Below, one piece after another: positions 57,257 to 64,000 of a stretch of 64,000 bases of DNA (the stretch's first letter is position 1; each line of letters opens with the position of its first letter). A program made the position numbers and the translations under genes. The notes under the pieces are model-generated. The model was given only the letters and a program-made list of their open reading frames with translations, was not told where the DNA came from and ran no database searches. Source of the stretch: Pseudoalteromonas sp. H105 (GTDB lineage: Bacteria; Pseudomonadota; Gammaproteobacteria; Enterobacterales; Alteromonadaceae); assembly GCF_001469215.1 (NCBI RefSeq), contig NZ_LOFH01000006.1, forward strand, positions 62,001 to 126,000, read 5' to 3'.

Positions 57257-58852
57257 TTAGGTGCGTTTAATATCTACTTTTAACTTCAACTTTTGCCCTG
57301 GTTGTAAATATTTTTTCCCTTTTAAGTTATTCCACTCAATAATGTCTTGAACTGATAAGTTAAATTTAGACGCGATGCGTGCGAGTGAGTCACCACGGCG
57401 AACATGATAAGTAATCGTTCTATTTTGAGTGATGAGGCCAGTTTGAGCTGTTTCTGTATTTTTAAAAACCGTTAGCTTTTGGCCTAATCGCAACACGCTA
57501 CTTTTGTTCAGTTTATTCCATTCAGCTAGCTCAGCAATGGTGACATCATATTCACGGCTAATATCCCATAACGTATCACCACTAGTGACTGTATGCAGTA
57601 CTTTTTGCTCGTGTTTTTTATTAACCGCTAGGCGCATTTTTCGTGGAAGGTGTTCGCTTTTAACAGCGCCGTCACTGAGCGGCACTAAAAGTTGCTGACC
57701 AACGCGTATTGTACTCGATTTTAACTTATTAAGGGATGTTATCGCGCTCACACTGGTTGAAAATTTATCTGCAATAACGGATAAGCTATCTCCATTGGCT
57801 ACTTTATATTGTTGCCACCTTAAGCGCGCTTTAATGTCTGTTTTGGCCAGTTGTAGCTCAAAGTGTTCGACTTTATCTGATGGTATCAATAAAAAATGAG
57901 GGCCGTTTGGATCCGTTGCCCAACGATTAAAGCCCGGGTTTAAACGGTGCAACTCGGTTAAACTGATTTCAGCCATCTCGGCTGCGAGTGCTAAATCTAT
58001 TTGAGACCCGACATCAACCGTTTCTACAACGTGTGCATTGATGATTGGGTTCCATGTTAAACCAAACTCTTCTTGTCGTTTTAGTAAGTCAGACAGTGCT
58101 AATAATTTAGGGACATACGCCGTCGTTTCTTTTGGTAAATCGAGTGACCAGAAGTCTGTGGGTAAATGCTTTTTGCGGTTCTTCCTGATTGCACGAAGTA
58201 GACGTCCTTCACCAGAATTGTAAGCTGCAATTGCATTTAACCAATCGCCTTCAAGTGTCTTATGTAAATACGATAAGTAATCGAGTGCTGCACGTGTTGA
58301 TTGTACAATATCTCGGCGGCCGTCGTACCACCAGTTTTGTTTAAGATCAAAACGTTCACCTGTTTGTGGCATAAACTGCCAAATGCCAGATGCACTGCGA
58401 TGTGAATAGCCAAACGGGTCAAATGCACTTTCTACAATAGGCAAAAGCGCTATTTCGATAGGCATTTCGCGTTTTTCAACTTCTTCTACAATAAAGTGTA
58501 GATAAGGCTCTGCGCGTTTTGAAATTCTGTCTAGATAGGATTGGTGGCGAGCATAATAGTTACGCTCGGTGACAACGGGACGGTTTTGTGGCACTTCGAT
58601 TGATAGTTGGTAGCGAATTCTTTCCCACACATCATCAAAAATAGGTGAAGCATCATCAAGCTCATTCACTTGAACGTATTGCGCATTCATCATTAATGCA
58701 TCATTGATTTCGCTTGGGCTTGCGCCATTGAGCTGCTCGACTGATTGATTAGCAATGATGCTATCTGTTGTGCTTTCAGAGTGAGTTGAAGTTAATGTTT
58801 GACAACCACTTAGCACCACCGCTAAGCCTAAAACGAGTGGGGACTTTTTCAT
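57257..58852 (-). CDS. mltD: Membrane-bound lytic murein transglycosylase D
   Basis: Outer-membrane lipoprotein that cleaves peptidoglycan between MurNAc and GlcNAc. Starting at the ATG at 58852 gives MKKSPLVLGLAVVLSGCQ, a lipoprotein signal with lipobox LSGC; an upstream in-frame ATG at 58885 would only add residues before the signal. The SLT domain carries the catalytic Glu in LLPIVESAFDPFGYS, with HRSASGIWQFMP following. Three LysM peptidoglycan-binding repeats occupy the C-terminal ~200 residues (YKVANGDSLSVIA, HTVTSGDTLWDIS, YHVRRGDSLARIA). The protein has 531 residues. mltD next to gloB is a conserved arrangement. Confidence 0.94.
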   Translation of the reverse strand: MKKSPLVLGLAVVLSGCQTLTSTHSESTTDSIIANQSVEQLNGASPSEINDALMMNAQYVQVNELDDASPIFDDVWERIRYQLSIEVPQNRPVVTERNYYARHQSYLDRISKRAEPYLHFIVEEVEKREMPIEIALLPIVESAFDPFGYSHRSASGIWQFMPQTGERFDLKQNWWYDGRRDIVQSTRAALDYLSYLHKTLEGDWLNAIAAYNSGEGRLLRAIRKNRKKHLPTDFWSLDLPKETTAYVPKLLALSDLLKRQEEFGLTWNPIINAHVVETVDVGSQIDLALAAEMAEISLTELHRLNPGFNRWATDPNGPHFLLIPSDKVEHFELQLAKTDIKARLRWQQYKVANGDSLSVIADKFSTSVSAITSLNKLKSSTIRVGQQLLVPLSDGAVKSEHLPRKMRLAVNKKHEQKVLHTVTSGDTLWDISREYDVTIAELAEWNKLNKSSVLRLGQKLTVFKNTETAQTGLITQNRTITYHVRRGDSLARIASKFNLSVQDIIEWNNLKGKKYLQPGQKLKLKVDIKRT

Positions 58853-58976
58853 AAATACCAATACATCAGGTAAAAAACTCGGCAAATACTACCCGTTATG
58901 GCGAAGTATTGCCACTTTTTGACCATTTAAAAGCAGCAATAATACAGCCATTAACGTTGATTCATCATGGGGGACA

Positions 58977-59762
58977 TTAAAAATGATCTTTCCATTTTCT
59001 TAGGCTGGCGAAGTTCTGCCAAGGCTCGTTTGCTTGCAGTGTATTGTGTGTATTGCCGCGGTATTCATTAGGGATATGTTTCGTAATTTCTGCGGTGTCA
59101 CTGCGCATGAATGGGTTTATTTCTCGCTCTAAAGCAATGTTACTGGGCAGTGTTATTAGGTTTTTATTTCGTTGTGAGCAAACCCAATTGGCATATTCAA
59201 TTAATGTTCTATTTGCGGGCTCTACAGCCAAGGCAAAAGCGAGATTTGCCTGTGTGTATTCATGGGTGCAATACACTTTACATTCGGGACGCAGCTGCTT
59301 GAGTTTATTAAAGGAATCTTGCATTTGCTTTGCGGTTCCTTCAAATAGACGCCCACACCCACCACTGAAGAGCGTATCACCCGTAAAAGCAAATTCAGGG
59401 TGAATATAACAAATGTGATCCAGTGTGTGTCCAGGTGTCGTGATAACAGTAAACTCAAGGTCAAAGACGCTCACAGCGTCTCCATCACAAAGCGGATTGG
59501 TTATTCCTGTGAACGGGCTATTCGCTGGGCCATAAACATGAATACCAGGAGATGCTTTGCACAAGGCGGACACGCCATCGGTATGATCATAATGATGGTG
59601 AGTGATTAATATGCCAGCGAGTGTCAGTCCATGTTGATTTAAATGAGTCAATACGGGTTCAGCTTGACCTGGGTCTACCACCCAGGCGAGTTGTTGTGCA
59701 CTGTGTGTAATACACCAAATGTAGTTATCTGAAAAGGCTTTGATTGCTTTGACTTGCACCAT
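58977..59762 (-). CDS. gloB: Hydroxyacylglutathione hydrolase (glyoxalase II)
   Basis: Hydrolyses S-lactoylglutathione to lactate and glutathione, the second step of methylglyoxal detoxification. The 261-residue MBL-fold protein has THHHYDHTDG near residue 54, TPGHTLDHI, FTGDTLFSGGCG and CTHEYTQANLAFA, all GloB features, and a C-terminal glutathione-binding segment (NPFMRSDT). It is divergent from a methyltransferase gene (53 bp apart). Confidence 0.94.
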   Translation of the reverse strand: MVQVKAIKAFSDNYIWCITHSAQQLAWVVDPGQAEPVLTHLNQHGLTLAGILITHHHYDHTDGVSALCKASPGIHVYGPANSPFTGITNPLCDGDAVSVFDLEFTVITTPGHTLDHICYIHPEFAFTGDTLFSGGCGRLFEGTAKQMQDSFNKLKQLRPECKVYCTHEYTQANLAFALAVEPANRTLIEYANWVCSQRNKNLITLPSNIALEREINPFMRSDTAEITKHIPNEYRGNTHNTLQANEPWQNFASLRKWKDHF

Positions 59763-59814
59763 TTAACATTGCTCTATAAAGTGATCATATTGAATAGTAT
59801 AACGAGCTTAGCAG

Positions 59815-60573
59815 ATGAAACCAGCCCTTAGTTTTCAAGAAGGACCTAAGCCATTATCGTGGCATGAATTTCCTCATGGTGACTATTTGCGCTCTGATAT
59901 TGAGCGTAAAATGGCAAAGTGGTTACCACGTATGTTTGGTTATCACATGTTAAAGTTGGGAAATTTAAGCGGTGAGCTTAATACCAGTGAGAGCAGCATT
60001 AAACATCAAGTCTGCGTAGCAGGGCCTGGCCCACATACGGGGGTTGTTGCAGATATTGATGAACTGCCCTTTTATGAACACAGTGTTGATGCATGTATAT
60101 TAAGTCATTGTTTGGAATATCACTCAGATCCTCATCATATTCTTCGTGAGGTGCACAGAACATTATTACCTGGGGGATATATGGTGATCACAGGCTTTAA
60201 TCCGTTTAGCTTGTGTGGGCTTGCGCAATTATTGCCATTTAGCAGGCAAAAACTGCCTTGGACGGGTCGATTTTTTACACCAGCCCGGGTTAAAGATTGG
60301 TTGCATCTACTTGGTTTTGAAATAGTGAGTGATGAACGGTTTATTTTTTCATCACTTGCACGAGGGACGCGTCTATCACGTTTTGCGCCCTGGAGGCGCT
60401 TTACAAAGCAGTACTTGAAACCTATGGGCAGTGTCTACATGCTCGTGGCAAGAAAGCGAGTAGCTCCGCTAACACCGATTAAACCCAAATGGCATGCGAG
60501 GCCGCAGTTTTCACCTGTTAAAGGTGCTGGCCTTAGACAAACCTCAAAGCAACACTGTAAGCGGGATTGTTAA
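59815..60573 (+). CDS. Class I SAM-dependent methyltransferase (YafS-like)
   Basis: Protein of 252 residues with a methyltransferase type 11 domain. The segment from VCVAGPGPHTGVVADIDELPF to ACILSHCLEYHSDPHHILRE covers the SAM-binding region, followed by LLPGGYMVITGFNPFSLCGL. It resembles E. coli YafS, which is also next to gloB and rnhA. The substrate is unknown. Its 3' end overlaps the convergent MBL gene by 30 bp. Confidence 0.85.
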   Translation: MKPALSFQEGPKPLSWHEFPHGDYLRSDIERKMAKWLPRMFGYHMLKLGNLSGELNTSESSIKHQVCVAGPGPHTGVVADIDELPFYEHSVDACILSHCLEYHSDPHHILREVHRTLLPGGYMVITGFNPFSLCGLAQLLPFSRQKLPWTGRFFTPARVKDWLHLLGFEIVSDERFIFSSLARGTRLSRFAPWRRFTKQYLKPMGSVYMLVARKRVAPLTPIKPKWHARPQFSPVKGAGLRQTSKQHCKRDC

Positions 60574-61398
60574 AAATGAATACGTAGGGTGGGGTACTTG
60601 ACCGGCACGTATATTCATTTGAATTGCAGGGTGTAATAATTGGGGGGCACTAAGTGTTGCATCTCGCTTTTCTCTCGTGTCTATGTATGCATGTTCAGAT
60701 TGTTGTAAATGAACATTTTTTAAACGCTGCGTTTGCACCGTGGTGTTATTTGCCAACTCTCGTCCATAAGGTTGGTAGTCGTGACACATCCACATAATTG
60801 TTTTATCAGGGAGCGCTAATAGCTTGTGTAAAGAGGCGTAAAGTGCTTTTGCACTGCCGCCAGGGAAGTCACACCGAGCAGTTCCGCTATCAGGCATAAA
60901 GAAGGTATCCCCAACAAAAATATTTCCCTCAATTAAGTAGCTCACACTATCAGGAGTATGCCCAGGGGTTGTTATAACATCGAAATGTGTATTACCTAAC
61001 AATAAGCGATCCCCATCATCAAATAATGCATCAAATGGTGAGCCATCACATGGCATATCAAGTTGATAAAAATGGCTGAAATAAGCCTGTACTTGCGTTA
61101 TACCTGCACCTGTGCCGAGTTTACACGGATGTTTATCTTTAAGTTGTTGCTTAATATAACTCGCTGCTGTGATGTGATCGGCATGGGCATGTGTCTCTAA
61201 CACCCATTCAAGCGTGAGTTTATGAGTTGTTATATAGCCGATGATTTGATTTGCTGTGGTAAAAGTTAACGTTGCACTTGGTGCGTCGAAATCAGCAGGA
61301 GGGTCAATGAGTATCGAACTGTGAGTGTCTAAACAGCTGACTAAATAGGTGAATGTTGCGCTTTGTTGATGAAAAAACGACTTAACAGCGATAGGCAT
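60544..61398 (-). CDS. MBL-fold hydrolase (persulfide dioxygenase/BLH-like)
   Basis: Metallo-beta-lactamase-fold protein of 284 residues. The metal motif is ETHAHADHITAASYIKQQL near residue 70, with ITTPGHTPDSVSY, FVGDTFFMPDSGTARCDFPGG and MCHDYQPYGREL following. The DSGTARCDFPGG phrase is typical of ETHE1-like persulfide dioxygenases and Blh-type proteins rather than GloB. It is likely to act in sulfide or glutathione persulfide metabolism, an inference from family. It converges with the methyltransferase gene, and the two share 30 bp. Confidence 0.82.
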   Translation of the reverse strand: MPIAVKSFFHQQSATFTYLVSCLDTHSSILIDPPADFDAPSATLTFTTANQIIGYITTHKLTLEWVLETHAHADHITAASYIKQQLKDKHPCKLGTGAGITQVQAYFSHFYQLDMPCDGSPFDALFDDGDRLLLGNTHFDVITTPGHTPDSVSYLIEGNIFVGDTFFMPDSGTARCDFPGGSAKALYASLHKLLALPDKTIMWMCHDYQPYGRELANNTTVQTQRLKNVHLQQSEHAYIDTREKRDATLSAPQLLHPAIQMNIRAGQVPHPTYSFLTIPLTVLL

Positions 61399-61497
61399 TT
61401 TACAACTCCGTTATGTGATATAGCTAAATATTATAATATATAACAGAATTGTAAAATGATTTGCGAATAATTGAGCGTGTTACAGTGAGTAAACAGT

Positions 61498-61965
61498 TTA
61501 TTCTGGCTGGTAGCCTTCATCAACGAGCAACTCTTTGCTGCCTGCAGCGTCACGGGCTAGGTCATCAACGATTTCATTGTACTTGTTACCACTATGACCT
61601 TTAACCCACTTCCACGTTATGGTGTGCCTATTGCAAGCTTCATCAAGGCGCTTCCATAAATCTACATTTTTAACCGGCTTTTTTGCTGAGGTTTTCCAGC
61701 CACGCTTTTTCCAATTTGCGACCCAAGACTCAATACCTTGTTTTACATATTGGCTATCAGTCGTCAGATTAATCTCACAAGCGCGCGTTAAACTTTCCAG
61801 CGCAACAATTGCGGCAAGCATTTCCATACGATTGTTTGTTGTGAGCGTATAACCTTGACTCATTTTTTTTTCATGACCGTTATAAAGCATAAAAATACCA
61901 TAACCGCCGGGGCCCGGATTACCTAAACATGAACCATCGGTGTAAATCTCTACGGTTTTTTGCAC
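61498..61965 (-). CDS. rnhA: Ribonuclease HI
   Basis: Degrades the RNA strand of RNA-DNA hybrids during replication and R-loop removal. It has 155 residues with the catalytic acidic residues visible: Asp in [15 protein letters not shown] (residue 10), Glu in NNRMEMLAA (48), Asp in LTTDSQYV (70) and Asp near 134 in EIVDDLARD. It is divergent from dnaQ as in E. coli, with 68 bp between the starts. Confidence 0.97.
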   Translation of the reverse strand: MQKTVEIYTDGSCLGNPGPGGYGIFMLYNGHEKKMSQGYTLTTNNRMEMLAAIVALESLTRACEINLTTDSQYVKQGIESWVANWKKRGWKTSAKKPVKNVDLWKRLDEACNRHTITWKWVKGHSGNKYNEIVDDLARDAAGSKELLVDEGYQPE

Positions 61966-62033
61966 TGTTTTACCTTGATCTTATGTACAATAAAGTGATT
62001 ATAGAAAGATACCAGAATCAGGCTGAGTTCGAT

Positions 62034-62747
62034 ATGCACCGCAGACAAATAGTTTTAGATACAGAAACCACCGGCATCGACCCAAAACAAGGGCACCGCA
62101 TAATAGAAATAGGGTGTGTTGAATTAGTCAATCGTCGATTAACGGGTAATAACTTTCACGTATACATTAACCCTCAGCGCAGCATTGAAGAAGAGGCAAT
62201 CGATGTTCATGGTATAACCAATGAATTTTTACGTGATAAGCCGTTGTATCATCAAATAGCACAAGAATTTTTTGATTACATCAAAGGGGCAGAGCTTGTT
62301 ATTCATAATGCGCCGTTTGACGTTGGGCACATGGATAATGAATTTGCATTACTTAATCAAGGTTATCCGAACACCCATGATTACTGCCAAGTTCTCGACA
62401 CACTTAAAATGGCGCGTGATTTGCATCCTGGTCAGAAGAATAACCTTGATGCATTGTGTCGTCGTTATGACGTAGATAACACCAAACGAACATTACATGG
62501 CGCATTACTGGATTCTGAGATTTTAGCGGATGTTTATTTAGCCATGACTGGTGGCCAAGTAAAACTCAACTTAAATCAGAATAAAAATCAAGGCAACGAG
62601 CAACAACAAAAAGCGATACGTCGACTAAGCTTAGAGCGTGCACCACTGAAAGTACTTTTAGCTAATGACGAAGAACACGCAGCCCATCAAGCACGGCTAG
62701 ATATCGTTCAAGATGCTGGCGGCCATTGCTTATGGCGCGCTGAATAA
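62034..62747 (+). CDS. dnaQ: DNA polymerase III epsilon subunit (proofreading exonuclease)
   Basis: 3'-5' exonuclease that proofreads within the replicative polymerase core. The ATG at 62034 gives MHRRQIVLDTETTGIDP; the frame is open upstream to 61929 but would run into rnhA. The protein has 237 residues. Exo motifs: DTETTG (I) near residue 9, NAPFDVGHMDNEF (II) and HGALLDSEILADVY (III). The C-terminal ~50 residues, after a Q/N-rich linker, are the alpha-binding tail. Confidence 0.96.
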   Translation: MHRRQIVLDTETTGIDPKQGHRIIEIGCVELVNRRLTGNNFHVYINPQRSIEEEAIDVHGITNEFLRDKPLYHQIAQEFFDYIKGAELVIHNAPFDVGHMDNEFALLNQGYPNTHDYCQVLDTLKMARDLHPGQKNNLDALCRRYDVDNTKRTLHGALLDSEILADVYLAMTGGQVKLNLNQNKNQGNEQQQKAIRRLSLERAPLKVLLANDEEHAAHQARLDIVQDAGGHCLWRAE

Positions 62748-62755
62748 GGCCTACA

Positions 62756-64000
62756 ATGAGACATTTTTTATTTATATTGCTGGTGGTGTTTTTTTCACCG
62801 CAGGTACTAAGCGCACAAAGCGATGATAAAATTACATTACTTAAGCGTGACGGTAAACAGAATGAAGTGCCGTTATTAAATAACCGCTTTCGGATTGATT
62901 ATAAAGTGGAAGAAATTAATCTTTTATTCTTTCGTAAACCCGGCACACCGGCTGTTGTTTTGGTGCAACCTGATGGCAGTAAACTCTATGCGACATCTTC
63001 AATAAAAGAACCTAACTTAGATTGGTATGATGAAATAAGCTATGACTTAATAACTATCCGTGAGCCAACGCCTGGGCCTTGGCAAGTCGTTGGCAGTATT
63101 TTGCCTGATAGCCGTATTGTGGTGATTGGTGATATTGATTTGGAAGTTGAACCTTTACCACCTCTTCTTTTTAGAGGGGAGACAGTTAAAATTACAGGTC
63201 AAATTTTAAATGATGGTGAACCAATTGGTGTGGGGATGTTTCGTGATGTGGTTAGCCTTCATGTTGACTTCATCAGTACAAATAATAGCGATTATGCTAA
63301 TTTTGGTGCAGGCACGCACAACGTAGCGCAATTTAGAGATGATGGACGCGGTTTTGACGAACGCCCCAAAGACGGTGTCTTCACCGGTGAGTTTAAACTC
63401 GTGTTTCCAGCAGGACAGTGGCAACCAGAGCTTTATATTGAAACACCTCTGCTAAAACGTACCGTAGTTCAAGACATTCTCGAAGTAAAAGAACCTCCCT
63501 TTAACTTTGAAATTGCCTTAGCAGAAGACGATACCCTTGAGCATACGCTAACAATTTCATTAGACCCTGAAGTCGTGAAACCAGAGACGGTACTCATACA
63601 GGGTAAAATTTATTACCCAAACAATGAAGAGCAAATGTTTAATTTAGAAGGTACGAATGCACCAACCAGGGAGCTCATTATCAAAAACTATGATTGGGGT
63701 CGTTATAGTGTTGAGCTGTCAGTGTTTGGTACAAATATCAATGGGCGCGAGTTTATGGCGACACTACCGACTTATCGTTTTGAAATCGATAGGCCCATTG
63801 AAATTGTTCCTGAGTTACCCGAACCGGTGCTCACTGAAGCAGAAATAGAAGAGATCGCACGATTGAAAAAAGAAGCCGAGTCGATGTCTACTATCTTGTT
63901 TGTCAGCCTTATCATGGGTGGTAATTTGTTAGTTTTAGTTATTGGCTGGCTGGCAATTCGGGTTTTCGTACAGAAAAAGTCAATCATGCCTAAAATAAAC
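62756..64000 (+). CDS. TIGR03503-like secreted/membrane protein (partial, runs off the window)
   Basis: An open frame of 415 codons with no stop before the window end. The N-terminus MRHFLFILLVVFFSPQVLSA is a signal peptide. The long periplasmic part is beta-rich with Ig-like character (FRGETVKITGQILNDGEPIG; DDGRGFDERPKDGVFTGEF). Near the end there is a membrane segment (STILFVSLIMGGNLLVLVI, in part) followed by basic VFVQKKS, so the protein is anchored with its bulk in the periplasm. It resembles the TIGR03503 family of Alteromonadales and Vibrio, whose function is unknown. The start is 8 bp after the dnaQ stop. Confidence 0.78.
   Translation, partial: MRHFLFILLVVFFSPQVLSAQSDDKITLLKRDGKQNEVPLLNNRFRIDYKVEEINLLFFRKPGTPAVVLVQPDGSKLYATSSIKEPNLDWYDEISYDLITIREPTPGPWQVVGSILPDSRIVVIGDIDLEVEPLPPLLFRGETVKITGQILNDGEPIGVGMFRDVVSLHVDFISTNNSDYANFGAGTHNVAQFRDDGRGFDERPKDGVFTGEFKLVFPAGQWQPELYIETPLLKRTVVQDILEVKEPPFNFEIALAEDDTLEHTLTISLDPEVVKPETVLIQGKIYYPNNEEQMFNLEGTNAPTRELIIKNYDWGRYSVELSVFGTNINGREFMATLPTYRFEIDRPIEIVPELPEPVLTEAEIEEIARLKKEAESMSTILFVSLIMGGNLLVLVIGWLAIRVFVQKKSIMPKIN

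Overview
The window is chromosomal DNA from a marine gammaproteobacterium of the Alteromonadales, most like Pseudoalteromonas. This rests on gene order and protein similarity by eye: prs-ispE-lolB/hemA-prfA-prmC, gcvA-ygdD-rlmM, smc-zipA-ligA, csrB beside yqcC-truC-yqcA, and rnhA/dnaQ. No database search was run. The DNA is AT-rich, and the 40-53 kb section is visibly richer in A and T than the rest.

Left part (1-36.1 kb), mostly core genome. The lolB-ispE-prs operon (minus) is divergent from hemA-prfA-prmC and an HD-GYP response regulator (plus). SirB2 and SirB1 family genes, a DUF819 membrane protein and kdsA follow. Next come gcvA, an alpha/beta hydrolase, ygdD and rlmM; then cysZ, a sulfotransferase-like gene, a GNAT gene, speA-speB (putrescine synthesis), an M48 protease/DUF898 operon, a TrmH-family methyltransferase, smc-zipA-ligA, three small membrane proteins and msrB. 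A minus-strand sensory operon closes this part: a receiver-TPR protein that lacks its phospho-acceptor Asp, a periplasmic solute-binding protein and a hybrid histidine kinase. Two copies of a ~197-bp MITE-like inverted-repeat element lie at two separate convergent gene junctions.

Middle part (36.2-39.2 kb), tRNA genes. One operon on the minus strand has tRNA-Ala(GGC) and seven tRNA-Glu(UUC), six of them in a 157-bp tandem repeat. A second array on the plus strand has seven tRNA-Val(UAC) and two decayed copies. Each array has a strong consensus promoter with a GC-rich discriminator.

Accessory island (about 39.2-53.4 kb). It holds two small genes bounded by sites that resemble integron attC, a complete Tn7-like TnsA-TnsB-TnsC-TniQ transposition module, a small possible regulator with a palindrome over its translation start, and a four-gene operon (MBL-fold hydrolase, trypsin-like protease, small middle component, Rad50/SMC-like ATPase). 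I interpret that operon as a Lamassu-family / ABC-three-component anti-phage system of the hydrolase plus protease type. The transposon ends could not be fixed.

Right part (53.6-64 kb), core genome. A CsrB-type regulatory RNA of about 400 nt is present, with a GacA/UvrY-box-like site about 165 bp upstream of its predicted start. It is followed by DUF3549/DUF3301 genes, yqcC-truC-yqcA, mltD, gloB, a methyltransferase, an MBL-fold hydrolase, rnhA, dnaQ and the start of a TIGR03503-type membrane protein cut by the window end.
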